Source: Commensalibacter communis (GTDB lineage: Bacteria; Pseudomonadota; Alphaproteobacteria; Acetobacterales; Acetobacteraceae). Taken from it: DNA of 64,000 nucleotides. The first letter of the stretch is position 1. Each line of letters opens with the position of its first letter. Of the stretch, positions 28,262 through 37,140 are shown piece after piece. Location: NCBI RefSeq assembly GCF_947179015.1, contig NZ_CAMXCM010000002.1:124001-188000 (forward strand), in the 5' to 3' direction. The position numbers and the translations under genes were made by a program. The notes under the pieces were generated by a model, which worked only from the letters and a program-made list of their open reading frames with translations, searched no databases and had not been told where the DNA came from.

Positions 28262-28915
28262 TTATTCGTAATTAAATGCAAGCTCATGCTTAGCTCGCCA
28301 GTTTTGAGAGACATAATTCATAATTAAAGTACGACGAATACCATTCATTGGGCGTTTTTTATAGCCATGCCACGTATCTTTACCAGGAATAAATAGAAAT
28401 GCTGAATTGAATTTTCCAGAGCTTCTTGCCAAAGAATCCCCTTGAGCATTCATAATATCAGTACCCCAGCTTTCAGCATCCTCTCCCAAAGATAAAGAAA
28501 TTAGAAATGTCAGCTTCTTTGCGCCAATATCCGTATGATGCTCAAGCCAAAACCCTTCTTTATCCAAACACAGCTCTAATCTTAACCATGTATCAGAAAG
28601 ATCAGCACCCGTCATTGTAGAAAAAAGATCCCGCGTCTCTTGCGCTTCAAATGCCTGAGCCAATGCAGCACATCTTGGATCTTCTTGTTGTTTTTGAGGA
28701 TCTACAAAAACACGATTTTGATTGTGGTTTTCACGCCGCCCCTGAATATCACCCGAAATTGCCCGAGCATCTGGCATCCATTCAATTAATGAGTCGCATA
28801 CAAAATCTGGTAAAACATTTTCTAACAACCAATGTTGATAAGGATACCCATATTCCGAAGCCTGATGGATAGATTGATGTAAAATTTGACAAACATCTTG
28901 ATCTTGGACGCTCAT
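28262..28915 (-). CDS. 2-oxoglutarate/Fe(II)-dependent oxygenase-like protein
   Basis: The 217-residue protein has the double-stranded beta-helix iron triad pattern: an H-x-D motif in LEHHTDIG (near residue 125), a distal histidine in KDTWHGYKKR and an arginine in IRRTLIMNYV that would bind 2-oxoglutarate. The substrate is unknown. It begins 12 bp after the hemN stop and is likely cotranscribed with ompW and hemN. An oxygen-using enzyme beside the oxygen-independent heme enzyme is an interesting pairing but proves nothing. Confidence 0.68.
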   Translation of the reverse strand: MSVQDQDVCQILHQSIHQASEYGYPYQHWLLENVLPDFVCDSLIEWMPDARAISGDIQGRRENHNQNRVFVDPQKQQEDPRCAALAQAFEAQETRDLFSTMTGADLSDTWLRLELCLDKEGFWLEHHTDIGAKKLTFLISLSLGEDAESWGTDIMNAQGDSLARSSGKFNSAFLFIPGKDTWHGYKKRPMNGIRRTLIMNYVSQNWRAKHELAFNYE

Positions 28916-28927
28916 ATAGATACCCCG

Positions 28928-30289
28928 TTATATTGCTTGGGCATGACGTTGCGGCGCAACACGATAGTATGTATCAAATACAACCACTATGTTTCTCAAA
29001 AAACAACGCCCCTCTTCTGTGACTGTAATTTTATAATCTTCTACCCTAACTAAACCATCTTCTTCAAAAGTCTTTAGTTTAGCCAGAGCCTCATCAAAAA
29101 AACTGTTCGGTTTATTATACTGACGTGTTACAGAATTTAAATCAATATACAAATCACACATTAATCTTTCAATCACTGTCCAACGCAACAAATCTTCCTC
29201 ATCACGCTCTACCCCACGAGCAATAGGCAATCCCTCTTGAGACATAGCCTTTTGATACATTGCAACCGAAGCATGATTTTGAACAATTCCTTGAGGAACA
29301 ATTGACACAGAGGACGCGCCAACCCCAAGCAAGGCAGGGGCATTATCGATTGTATATCCTTGGAAATTACGATGCAACGTTCCTTTTTGAGCAGTTGTAC
29401 TCATAGAATCGTGAGGCAAAGCGTAATGATCCAACCCAATAACCTGATATCCAGCCTCCTGTAATATTTCGTCTATCACTTGTCTTTGTTGAAAACGTTC
29501 CATGCTATCTGGTAAAACATCACCTTCAAGCAACGTTTGACGTTTAAATTTCCAAGGAACATGGGCATATCCAAAAACTGCTAAACGATCTGGTTTTAGC
29601 TCTACGACAGAGTGAATCGTTTCGCGTAAACTTTCAACTGTTTGGTTAGGAAGCCCATAAATTAAATCAACATTCACAGATTGAATATGATTCTGACGTA
29701 CTACATCGATACAATGTGCTGTTAACTCTTTACTTTGGATACGCCCACATGCCTTTTGTACCTTTGGATCTAAATCCTGTACGCCAAAACTTACTCTGGT
29801 AAATCCTAAAGGATGTAGCATAGAAAAATATTCAACGGAAACATGTCGAGGATCAAGCTCTATTGAAATATCAGCATCTTCTTGAATGTCGAACAAAGAG
29901 TAAATCGTTTGCATTACTCTTTTCATTGCATTCATAGGTAGTGTTGTTGGGGTTCCGCCACCAAAGTGAATAAAACTAACTGAACGACGCGTTTGAAGAA
30001 ACCCAGCCAATCTTTTCAGCTCTTCACACAACAAATCCCCATAAGCACTACGTATCGATTCTTGATTAACAACTTGTGTATTACAGGCACAAAATTTGCA
30101 TAACTCATCACAAAAGGGTACGTGTAAATACAACGAAACAGGCTCCCCTGTTGGAAGAGCCTGCAACCATTCTTTATAATGACTAAAACCCACATTATCT
30201 GTAAATTGTACAGCTGTGGGATAGCTTGTGTAACGCGGTAAGTTTCCTTCATACCGCGCAAGACGGTCAAAGGAAACAACCTGTTTCAT
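28928..30289 (-). CDS. hemN: Oxygen-independent coproporphyrinogen III oxidase HemN
   Basis: HemN is the radical-SAM enzyme making protoporphyrinogen IX without oxygen. The 453-residue length, the cluster motif HVPFCDELCKFCACN, the FGGGTPTTL block, the SIELDPRHV segment, the GLPNQT segment and the YAHVPWKFKRQ segment identify it as true HemN rather than HemW. It lies 18 bp after ompW. It fits anaerobic or low-oxygen growth with the nitrate reductase in this window, which needs heme b in NarI. Confidence 0.93.
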   Translation of the reverse strand: MKQVVSFDRLARYEGNLPRYTSYPTAVQFTDNVGFSHYKEWLQALPTGEPVSLYLHVPFCDELCKFCACNTQVVNQESIRSAYGDLLCEELKRLAGFLQTRRSVSFIHFGGGTPTTLPMNAMKRVMQTIYSLFDIQEDADISIELDPRHVSVEYFSMLHPLGFTRVSFGVQDLDPKVQKACGRIQSKELTAHCIDVVRQNHIQSVNVDLIYGLPNQTVESLRETIHSVVELKPDRLAVFGYAHVPWKFKRQTLLEGDVLPDSMERFQQRQVIDEILQEAGYQVIGLDHYALPHDSMSTTAQKGTLHRNFQGYTIDNAPALLGVGASSVSIVPQGIVQNHASVAMYQKAMSQEGLPIARGVERDEEDLLRWTVIERLMCDLYIDLNSVTRQYNKPNSFFDEALAKLKTFEEDGLVRVEDYKITVTEEGRCFLRNIVVVFDTYYRVAPQRHAQAI

Positions 30290-30307
30290 TCCGAACTCCG
30301 CAATTAG

Positions 30308-31144
30308 TTAAAAGCGATATCCAATACCTGCACTAACCACTGTTGGATTTAAAGAAGTACGGGCATCAATTCTGTTAGGACTATCATTAATATGAACGCG
30401 TTGATTTAACAAGATTTGTTTTGCGTCCATGTTAAAGAACCAATTTCCAACCACTTGATAATCAAACCCAACATTGAACGCTGGACCAACAGTCGTTTCC
30501 AACCCAATTTTTTGTGCAATGCCGCCACCTGGCTTAACATTATGCCAAAAAGCAACCGTTAAACCAACACCAACATATGGATTAAATGCTTTGTGTGGGC
30601 GAAAATGCCATTGTGCCGTAATTGTAGGAGGAATAACCCATGCTTTACCAACATGAACATTTCCAGCAGCAGTGCCCTTAGCCCAAATGCTATGACGTGT
30701 GCTTGATGCAATCAATTCAAAAGCTAAGTTATCAGTAACAAAGTAATTCGCACTTAATTCCGCCATTACACCATTGGATGCTGTAATACGTCCACCCACT
30801 GAAGTACGGCTACTTGTATTATTTGGAATAGTTGCTAATGCACCAAGACGAACAATGAAATCACCTTTGCCAAGACCAATTTTAGTGACACCAGGACATG
30901 TTTGAAAAACACCACAATGTGGCTTTGGTGCTTTTGGTGTCTTATACATCGGAACGTCACGATATTGAACTTTCCCACTCCAACCAGAAGCCCAAATTTC
31001 CTCTCTGACCATTGGAACAGAAGCAGCATTTTGTGCTTGATTAACAGCTGGACCTAGATTGGTATTTGAATAATTTTGTGCATAACCTGCAACAGGAGCA
31101 AACACAGCGGCGATAATAGCAAGACGACTTAATGACTTTTTCAT
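30308..31144 (-). CDS. OmpW-family outer membrane protein
   Basis: A signal peptide (cleavage near GYAQ) precedes a mature protein with OmpW traits: GDFIVRLGALATIPNN, a segment ending SANYFVTDNLAFELIAS, PPTITAQWHFRP, NPYVGVGLTVAFW and a C-terminal phenylalanine (GIGYRF). OmpW forms a small eight-stranded barrel channel for hydrophobic compounds. I start at ATG 31144 (MKKSLSRLA, 278 residues), the start of a normal signal peptide. The frame extends 10 codons further upstream. It heads ompW, hemN and the 2OG oxygenase. Confidence 0.85.
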   Translation of the reverse strand: MKKSLSRLAIIAAVFAPVAGYAQNYSNTNLGPAVNQAQNAASVPMVREEIWASGWSGKVQYRDVPMYKTPKAPKPHCGVFQTCPGVTKIGLGKGDFIVRLGALATIPNNTSSRTSVGGRITASNGVMAELSANYFVTDNLAFELIASSTRHSIWAKGTAAGNVHVGKAWVIPPTITAQWHFRPHKAFNPYVGVGLTVAFWHNVKPGGGIAQKIGLETTVGPAFNVGFDYQVVGNWFFNMDAKQILLNQRVHINDSPNRIDARTSLNPTVVSAGIGYRF

Positions 31145-31457
31145 GATGTGAAAAACCTTACTGAATCTTAGCAAACAATAACTATATATTGGTAATAAAA
31201 TCTACTAGCGTGGTAATCAATCAAAAAATACCCTTAAGCCCCTCAACAACAAGACATGTGATAAAAAAACAACTTGATTTTGTATCGATAGTAAATCAAA
31301 TATCGAACACATCCATTGGTACACCTGATAAAATACTGAAAAATCACTTTTTTAAGGTATTTTTGATACATGTATTTAATTAAAAAAATTCATTAACGAA
31401 TCGAAAAACATGTATCTTTTATGCATCATTTTGACCTCTAAAAATGATGCATATTTA
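31145..31457. other. Intergenic region between ompW and chvG
   Basis: This 313-bp gap should hold the minus-strand ompW promoter. It contains a spaced inverted repeat, TTGATTT (31274-31280) and AAATCAA (31293-31299), 12 bp apart, and the hairpin at 31421-31452. The repeat looks FNR-like at its ends, but the spacing is wrong for FNR. No gene is apparent; the 64-codon plus-strand frame at 31189-31383 has no ribosome site or protein-like composition. Confidence 0.5.
31421..31452 (-). terminator. 12-bp perfect stem-loop after chvG
   Basis: Arms ATGCATCATTTT (31421-31432) and AAAATGATGCAT (31441-31452) enclose an 8-base loop, five bases beyond the chvG stop on the minus strand. No T-run follows the stem in that direction, so it is not a classic intrinsic terminator. 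It may protect the 3' end of the chvIG transcript or act with Rho. Confidence 0.4.
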
Positions 31458-33263
31458 TCACATAACCCTTGGCAACGATATCACAAAACGAGCACCAATC
31501 ACCTTTCGTTGCTCATCATGTATATTTTGCGCTTGTATCGTCCCTCTTAAAGCAACAATAATTTGTCGACAAATTGATAACCCTAAACCTGAATGTTGAC
31601 CGAAATTTTCTCCTTCGGGGCGTTCTGTATAAAAACGCTCAAATATACTATTGAGTTTATTTTCAGGAACTCCGGGACCCTGATCGCTGACACTCAATTC
31701 AACTTCATCTTTTAACGCTTTGACAGATAAAGTAATTTGACCATTCGGCGGAGAAAACGATATCGCATTTCCAATTAGGTTGCGTAAAACTTGCACCAAA
31801 CGATCCTCTACAGCCAATACTTTAAAATTGTGCTGATGGTCTTCTTGATCTACTTCTACAACAATATGGGGGTCACCCACCTTATGAGTGGCCTCATAGA
31901 GTTCTGATAACAACTTGAAAATTGGCATCACCTCAACAGCCTCAGGGGTCACACGCGACATTTCTGTTTCAATACGACTGGAGCTTGCAATATCGGTAAT
32001 CAAACGATCAAGCCGATTCACGTCATCTCGAACGACAGCAAATAAACGTTTTCTATGCTCCATATCAGCAATTCTTGGCAATAATTCTATCGCAGAACGA
32101 ATCGAAGATAATGGGTTTTTCAGCTCATGACTGACATCGGCTGCGAAACGTTCAATCGCGCCCATTCTGGTCCATAATGCTTTGGCGCTGTCTTGTAATG
32201 CCCTAGCCAAATCACCAATTTCATCTTTGCGACTTAATAACCCCTCGGGAACCATTCCTGTTTTACCCACTGAGTCACGCATTTTATGAGTCGCTATTGC
32301 CAATGCTAACAACGGTCTGGCAATTGTTAGTGATAAATACCAAGACAATAAAACCGTAATAATCAAAGCAAGTAAGAACAGGATTAAAATTGACGAACGT
32401 ACTGCAAATAGTGCCCTATCTACATTCGTAGCTTCTCTGGTTAATTGAATAATTCCAACGGTTTTCCCTTGATGAACAATAGGTTCAGAAATTGTAATCA
32501 ATAAACGATGATCAACTGTCCGACGGATATAAGGTGGCATTTCTTGACTATTTGGGTCATTGGTAAACTGTAAATATTTCTTTACAGCATTTGGAATTGC
32601 CTCTGGATCCGCATTTACAGTTAGATTTTTAATTTTACGCTCGCCAGAGTATGGCATCAGATTTAAAAGATGTGTATAAACCTTCTCTAAAACCGTATCA
32701 TAGCGCGTATTGATAATTTTTTCATTTTCCGTGTTTATCTTTGAAAAATCGCTCTTTCCTTTGGATGAGTGTATCAAAACAGATGATGCATTCTCTTTTG
32801 TATTTTTAACTTGTTTTTCTTTACTTAATGCATCGCGACTATCAACCACTAATTGACCGTCTGGACCATAAACTCTGGCTCTGACACTCGGACTTGGTTC
32901 AGTCAAACTCAATAACAACGGACGAGCCAGATCAACAGATAAAAAATGTATATCCATCGGTTTTTTGGCAAACATGACCCCAAAAGCATCTTCTGAAACA
33001 AGTTGATCTTTTATTTTACGTGTAGCACTTTGTCCTAATGCGCCAGCATAAATTTTTGCCTGCTCTCGTAAAGCAGTGACTTCTGTTTCCAGCAAGCTAT
33101 TTTGAAATTGATTGAGGTATAATAACGTTGCAACCAAAACGACAAGTGGCAACGCATTGACAAGTAAAATACGCCTCATCAATGGTGATGAGAATCTTGC
33201 TTTGTAATTTATTTTATCTGTTGATACTGTTTTACCATTTTGAAAGTAGGAAAAAAGAGCCAT
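31458..33263 (-). CDS. chvG: ChvG-type sensor histidine kinase
   Basis: The 601-residue kinase has two membrane segments (near 32-48 and 292-315) around a periplasmic sensing region, a HAMP domain, a HisKA domain with the H-box FAADVSHELKNPLSSIRSA and an ATPase domain (N-box RNLIGNAISFSPP, G1 SDQGPGVPENK, G2 GLGLSICRQI). Alphaproteobacterial ChvG/ExoS kinases respond to acid and envelope stress. The assignment rests largely on the adjacent ChvI-like regulator, whose stop it overlaps by one base. Confidence 0.82.
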   Translation of the reverse strand: MALFSYFQNGKTVSTDKINYKARFSSPLMRRILLVNALPLVVLVATLLYLNQFQNSLLETEVTALREQAKIYAGALGQSATRKIKDQLVSEDAFGVMFAKKPMDIHFLSVDLARPLLLSLTEPSPSVRARVYGPDGQLVVDSRDALSKEKQVKNTKENASSVLIHSSKGKSDFSKINTENEKIINTRYDTVLEKVYTHLLNLMPYSGERKIKNLTVNADPEAIPNAVKKYLQFTNDPNSQEMPPYIRRTVDHRLLITISEPIVHQGKTVGIIQLTREATNVDRALFAVRSSILILFLLALIITVLLSWYLSLTIARPLLALAIATHKMRDSVGKTGMVPEGLLSRKDEIGDLARALQDSAKALWTRMGAIERFAADVSHELKNPLSSIRSAIELLPRIADMEHRKRLFAVVRDDVNRLDRLITDIASSSRIETEMSRVTPEAVEVMPIFKLLSELYEATHKVGDPHIVVEVDQEDHQHNFKVLAVEDRLVQVLRNLIGNAISFSPPNGQITLSVKALKDEVELSVSDQGPGVPENKLNSIFERFYTERPEGENFGQHSGLGLSICRQIIVALRGTIQAQNIHDEQRKVIGARFVISLPRVM

Positions 33264-33976
33264 TAATCTTCCTTATATCGATACCCTATTCCATATAATG
33301 TTTCAATTTTATTGAACTCAGGATCGACTTGACGAAATTTTTTACGAATACGTTTAATATGACTATCTATGGTTCGATCATCAACATAGATATTTTCACC
33401 ATAAGCCGCATCAATCAATTGGTCTCTAGACTTTACCAAGCCAGGACGCATTGCAAGTGCTTTGGTTAACAAGAACTCTGTTACTGTTAATTGGATATCT
33501 TCGTTATTCCAACGACATTGATGACGCAAATCATCCAATGTCAAAGATCCACGCACAACCACACCACTGGCTACAGCACCACCTTCGACCTCCGTTTTAT
33601 TAACGTCGTTACGTCTTAATAAGGCTCTAATGCGTTCAAGTAACAAACGTTGTGAAAATGGTTTGGTAATGTAATCATCTGCACCCAAACGTAGACCCAT
33701 TAATTGATCGATTTCTTCATCTTTAGAAGAAAGCATAATAACTGGCATCTGTGAACGGCTACGAAGTCTTTGTAAAAGTTCAATCCCATCCATACGAGGC
33801 ATTTTAATATCTAAAACAGCTAAATCCACTGGACGTGACAATAATCCTTGTAACGCACTTTCACCGTCCGTATATGTTTGCACAGCAAAACCATCTGCCT
33901 CTAACATCATAAAAACAGAGGTTAAAATATTGCGATCATCATCAACCAATGCAATCACATATTTTCCAGCTTCCAT
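33263..33976 (-). CDS. chvI: ChvI-type response regulator (OmpR family)
   Basis: The 237-residue regulator has a receiver domain ([14 protein letters not shown], phospho-acceptor in [41 protein letters not shown]), followed by a winged-helix DNA-binding domain ([45 protein letters not shown]). These blocks closely follow ChvI of rhizobia, which controls acid and envelope responses. It is upstream of and overlaps the kinase gene. A divergent 277-bp gap separates it from grpE. Confidence 0.87.
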   Translation of the reverse strand: MEAGKYVIALVDDDRNILTSVFMMLEADGFAVQTYTDGESALQGLLSRPVDLAVLDIKMPRMDGIELLQRLRSRSQMPVIMLSSKDEEIDQLMGLRLGADDYITKPFSQRLLLERIRALLRRNDVNKTEVEGGAVASGVVVRGSLTLDDLRHQCRWNNEDIQLTVTEFLLTKALAMRPGLVKSRDQLIDAAYGENIYVDDRTIDSHIKRIRKKFRQVDPEFNKIETLYGIGYRYKED

Positions 33977-34112
33977 ATCGATTACTCCATCTTCGAAAAA
34001 ATTAAGGTTATATATAAAAATAAATCATGGCAAAAACCCGTGCGTTTAGTCTTAATTATCACATTAATTAAAAACAAAACCATTTAACTTATCTAACTTA
34101 ATCGAAAACTTA

Positions 34113-34139
34113 CTTGAATTCCTTGTTATCTTTTATAAA
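34113..34139 (+). promoter_or_regulatory. Possible heat-shock-type promoter of grpE
   Basis: CTTGAA (34113-34118) and TATAAA (34134-34139) are 15 bp apart, upstream of grpE in the gap divergent from chvI. A CTTG -35 element with a T/A-rich -10 is typical of alphaproteobacterial RpoH promoters, but the -10 match is loose and the leader would be about 110 nt. Nearby arms CTTGTTAT (34122-34129) and ATAACAAG (34153-34160) form an 8-bp inverted repeat that could bind a regulator. This is tentative. Confidence 0.25.
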
Positions 34140-34253
34140 TTTTATTAAAATAATAACAAGATAGTTTTAGTTTATAAATTATCTTCAAGCTTGTTATGAA
34201 AAATAAGAGCTTGTTCTGATCGTGAATTTTAACAACAAAGTACATGAAATATT

Positions 34254-34865
34254 ATGACACAACAAGAACATAAACCAAATGACGCAGAGGCCAATATTGG
34301 CTCTGAACAAGAAGAGGTGTCCTCTGGACATGAAACCATATTTAATCAAACTCAAGAGGCTGCAGAAGATGCAGCTAGTGAGCCAAATTCTGTTGAGAAG
34401 CTAAAGGCTGAACTTCAAGAAGCCAAAGATAATTGGCTACGCTCTGAAGCTGAAAACCAAAATTTACGTAATCGTCATAAAAAAGAACTTGATGATACCC
34501 GTTTATACAGCGTACAAAAATTTGCACGTGACGTTGTAGAAGCTGCAGAAAATTTACGCCGTGGTCTGGATAGCCTTCCCGCTAAAACAGAAGGTGAAGA
34601 CCCTATCTTAACCAAAATGCGTGAAGGTTTTGAAAGTACAGAGCGTTCTTTTTTACAAATCTTAGATAAAAATGGCATTAAATACGAAGATCCAACCGGC
34701 GCTCCATTTGATGCAAATAAACATCAAGCCATGGCAGAGCAACCCTCTGATGAACATCCTTCTGGAACTGTTATTCAAAGCTGGACACCAACCTGGACTT
34801 TAAATAATCGCCTATTGAAACCAGCGATGGTCATTGTTGCCAAGGCTGGCGAGAAAAAAGAATAA
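34254..34865 (+). CDS. grpE: Nucleotide exchange factor GrpE
   Basis: GrpE drives ADP release from DnaK. The 203-residue protein has an acidic, disordered N-terminus, a long helical region (EKLKAELQEAKDNWLRSEAENQNLRNRHKKE would form a coiled coil), FARDVVEAAENLRRGLDSL, and a C-terminal beta domain (GAPFDANKHQAM, GTVIQSWTPTWTLNNRLLKPAMVIVAK). It lies directly before dnaK and dnaJ, which gives a complete DnaK chaperone set. A hairpin with a T-run follows its stop. Confidence 0.95.
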   Translation: MTQQEHKPNDAEANIGSEQEEVSSGHETIFNQTQEAAEDAASEPNSVEKLKAELQEAKDNWLRSEAENQNLRNRHKKELDDTRLYSVQKFARDVVEAAENLRRGLDSLPAKTEGEDPILTKMREGFESTERSFLQILDKNGIKYEDPTGAPFDANKHQAMAEQPSDEHPSGTVIQSWTPTWTLNNRLLKPAMVIVAKAGEKKE

Positions 34866-34884
34866 AAACTGTTATTAATTTTTT

Positions 34885-34912
34885 ATTAAGTTGCTGACTT
34901 AATGAATTTTTT
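34885..34912 (+). terminator. Hairpin plus T-run after grpE
   Basis: Arms ATTAAGT (34885-34891) and ACTTAAT (34897-34903) with loop TGCTG are followed by GAATTTTTT. It begins 20 bases after the grpE stop and overlaps the likely dnaK promoter, so grpE and dnaK may be separately transcribed. Confidence 0.55.
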
Positions 34913-34921
34913 GTGTATAAT
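34894..34921 (+). promoter_or_regulatory. Likely dnaK promoter
   Basis: CTGACT (34894-34899) and a consensus TATAAT (34916-34921) lie 16 bp apart. This would start a leader of about 165 nt before dnaK. The -10 is perfect, while the -35 differs from TTGACA at two positions. It resembles a housekeeping promoter more than a heat-shock one. Confidence 0.5.
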
Positions 34922-34939
34922 ATAGTGTTAGATAAAATT

Positions 34940-35095
34940 CCTTGAAACAAACCTCAAGGATACATATTTATATCTTGTATCACTCCTATGGCTTAGCCAA
35001 GATTGGGAGATCATAAGAGTGATAAACTTTTTAAAATAGAGGACTTTTACAAGACGCTTCGGGTCTTATTGAAAGTTGCTAAAAGGAGCTTATTT
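34940..35095 (+). promoter_or_regulatory. dnaK: Structured 5' leader of dnaK
   Basis: Several complementary arms occur: CCTTGA/TCAAGG (34940-34945 with 34954-34959), TATCACTC/GAGTGATA (34978-34985 with 35017-35024) enclosing a small TGGC/GCCA hairpin and a CTCC/GGAG pair, and AAGAC/GTCTT (about 35051-35067). The AAAAGGAG ribosome site lies just before ATG 35096, in a GCT-to-AGC mini-hairpin loop. Such a layout could give temperature- or protein-dependent control of dnaK translation. No known RNA family was recognised. Confidence 0.4.
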
Positions 35096-37009
35096 ATGAG
35101 TAAAGTTATTGGTATCGACTTAGGTACAACAAACTCTTGTATTTCTATCCGTGAAGGGAATGAAACAAAAGTTATCGAAAACAGCGAAGGTGCACGTACA
35201 ACCCCTTCTATGGTTGCTTTCACTGAAGGCGACGAAATGTTGGTGGGTCAATCTGCTAAAAGACAAGCAGTTACTAACCCAAGCAACACTTTATATGCTG
35301 TAAAAAGATTAATTGGTCGTCGTTTTGATGATAAAATGGTTGCACGCGATAAAGGTTTGGTTCCCTACGAAATTGTTAAAGGTGATAATGGCGACGCATG
35401 GGTTGAAGCTCGCGGTAAAAAATATGCACCTTCTCAAGTTTCTGCATTCATCCTTGGTAAAATGAAAGAAACAGCAGAATCTTACCTTGGTGAAAAAGTA
35501 ACACAAGCTGTGATTACGGTTCCTGCTTACTTTAACGATGCACAACGTCAAGCAACCAAAGATGCAGGTAAAATTGCAGGACTAGAAGTCCTTCGTATTA
35601 TTAACGAACCCACAGCTGCTGCTTTGGCTTATGGTTTGGAAAAGAAAAACAGTGGCACCATTGCTGTGTATGACTTGGGTGGTGGTACTTTTGATATTTC
35701 TGTTTTGGAAATCTCTGATGGTGTGATTGAAGTTAAATCGACCAACGGTGATACATTCCTTGGTGGTGAAGATTTCGATTCTCGTATCATCGAATTTCTC
35801 GCTGATGAATTCAAAAAAGAACAAGGTATTGATCTCCGTGGGGATAAACTTGCTTTACAACGCTTAAAAGAAGCTGCTGAAAAAGCAAAAATCGAACTTT
35901 CTTCTTCTAAAGAAACCGAAATCAACTTGCCTTTTATCACTGCTGATGCTTCTGGACCAAAACATTTGGTTCTTAAATTAAGCCGTGCAAAACTAGAGAG
36001 TCTTGTTGAAGATCTTATCAAAAGAACTCTTGAACCTTGTAAAGCTGCATTAAAAGATGCTGCTCTTTCTGCTGGTGGTATTGATGAAGTGATTTTGGTC
36101 GGTGGTATGACCCGTATGCCTAAGGTCATCGAAACCGTTAAAGAATTCTTTGGTAAAGAGCCTGCTCGTAATGTGAACCCTGATGAGGTGGTTGCTATCG
36201 GTGCAGCAATTCAGGGTGCGGTATTAAAAGGTGATGTTAAAGACGTTCTATTGTTAGACGTTACCCCATTATCTTTGGGTATTGAAACGCTGGGTGGTGT
36301 ATTTACCCGTTTAATCGACAGAAATACAACCATTCCGACCAAGAAAAGCCAAACCTTCTCTACTGCTGAAGATAATCAAAACGCTGTTACCATTCGCGTC
36401 TGCCAAGGTGAACGTGAAATGGCTGCAGACAATAAATTGTTAGGTAACTTTGACCTAACAGGCATCGCACCTGCACCTCGTGGCGTTCCTCAGATTGAAG
36501 TTACTTTTGATATTGACGCTAACGGTATCGTATCTGTATCTGCAAAAGATAAAGCAACAGGCAAAGAACAACAAATCAAAATCCAAGCATCTGGTGGTCT
36601 ATCTGATGCGGATATTGAAAACATGGTTAAAGATGCAGAAGCAAATGCTGATGCAGATAAAGCCAAAAAAGAAATGGTTGAAACAAGAAACCAAGCTGAT
36701 TCATTGGTCGCTCAAGTAGAGAAAAATCTGCAAGAGCATGGCGACAAGCTTGACGATGCAACAAAAACAGAAATCGAAACTGCAGTTGCTGATGTTAAAG
36801 CTAAAAAAGAAAGCAGTGACGTCGCTGAACTTAAAGCAGCAACAGAAAAACTGTCTCAATTATTGATGAAAATTGGTGAAACCATTTACAAAGCAACCGG
36901 TGGTGCTGATGCAGCAGCTGGTGCTCAAGATTCTTCTGAAAAACCTGCAGAAGATGTTGTTGATGCCGATTTTGAAGATGTTAACCAAAATGATAAGAAA
37001 TCTACCTGA
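35096..37009 (+). CDS. dnaK: Molecular chaperone DnaK (Hsp70)
   Basis: DnaK is the ATP-driven chaperone working with DnaJ and GrpE. The ATG at 35096 follows an AAAAGGAG ribosome site and opens with the phosphate-1 motif [10 protein letters not shown], giving 637 residues. An open frame from 35003 adds 31 untypical residues and is not the start. IYDLGGG-type ([15 protein letters not shown]), [10 protein letters not shown] and [17 protein letters not shown] blocks are intact, with an acidic C-terminal tail. Confidence 0.97.
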   Translation: MSKVIGIDLGTTNSCISIREGNETKVIENSEGARTTPSMVAFTEGDEMLVGQSAKRQAVTNPSNTLYAVKRLIGRRFDDKMVARDKGLVPYEIVKGDNGDAWVEARGKKYAPSQVSAFILGKMKETAESYLGEKVTQAVITVPAYFNDAQRQATKDAGKIAGLEVLRIINEPTAAALAYGLEKKNSGTIAVYDLGGGTFDISVLEISDGVIEVKSTNGDTFLGGEDFDSRIIEFLADEFKKEQGIDLRGDKLALQRLKEAAEKAKIELSSSKETEINLPFITADASGPKHLVLKLSRAKLESLVEDLIKRTLEPCKAALKDAALSAGGIDEVILVGGMTRMPKVIETVKEFFGKEPARNVNPDEVVAIGAAIQGAVLKGDVKDVLLLDVTPLSLGIETLGGVFTRLIDRNTTIPTKKSQTFSTAEDNQNAVTIRVCQGEREMAADNKLLGNFDLTGIAPAPRGVPQIEVTFDIDANGIVSVSAKDKATGKEQQIKIQASGGLSDADIENMVKDAEANADADKAKKEMVETRNQADSLVAQVEKNLQEHGDKLDDATKTEIETAVADVKAKKESSDVAELKAATEKLSQLLMKIGETIYKATGGADAAAGAQDSSEKPAEDVVDADFEDVNQNDKKST

Positions 37010-37073
37010 TCTTTTCGCAGGTATCTAAATAAATAAGGTATATTCACTTTAGTATGCCTTAGATTACTTTGAG

Positions 37074-37099
37074 GCCCGCGCTTCTCTTCGAAGGCGGGC
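37074..37099 (+). terminator. GC-rich hairpin between dnaK and dnaJ
   Basis: GCCCGC (37074-37079) pairs with GCGGGC (37094-37099), extended by CTTC/GAAG around a TCTTC loop. It is much richer in G+C than its surroundings, and the following TGATTTATTATA is only moderately T-rich. It probably reduces read-through, lowering dnaJ relative to dnaK, or shields the dnaK 3' end. Confidence 0.5.
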
Positions 37100-37140
37100 T
37101 GATTTATTATACACCAAAAAAAGTAATATTGAGAAAATCA

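Noticed and set aside
31274-31299. FNR site upstream of ompW
   Set aside because: The outer arms TTGATTT and AAATCAA look right but are 12 bp apart, far from the 4-bp spacing of an FNR site.
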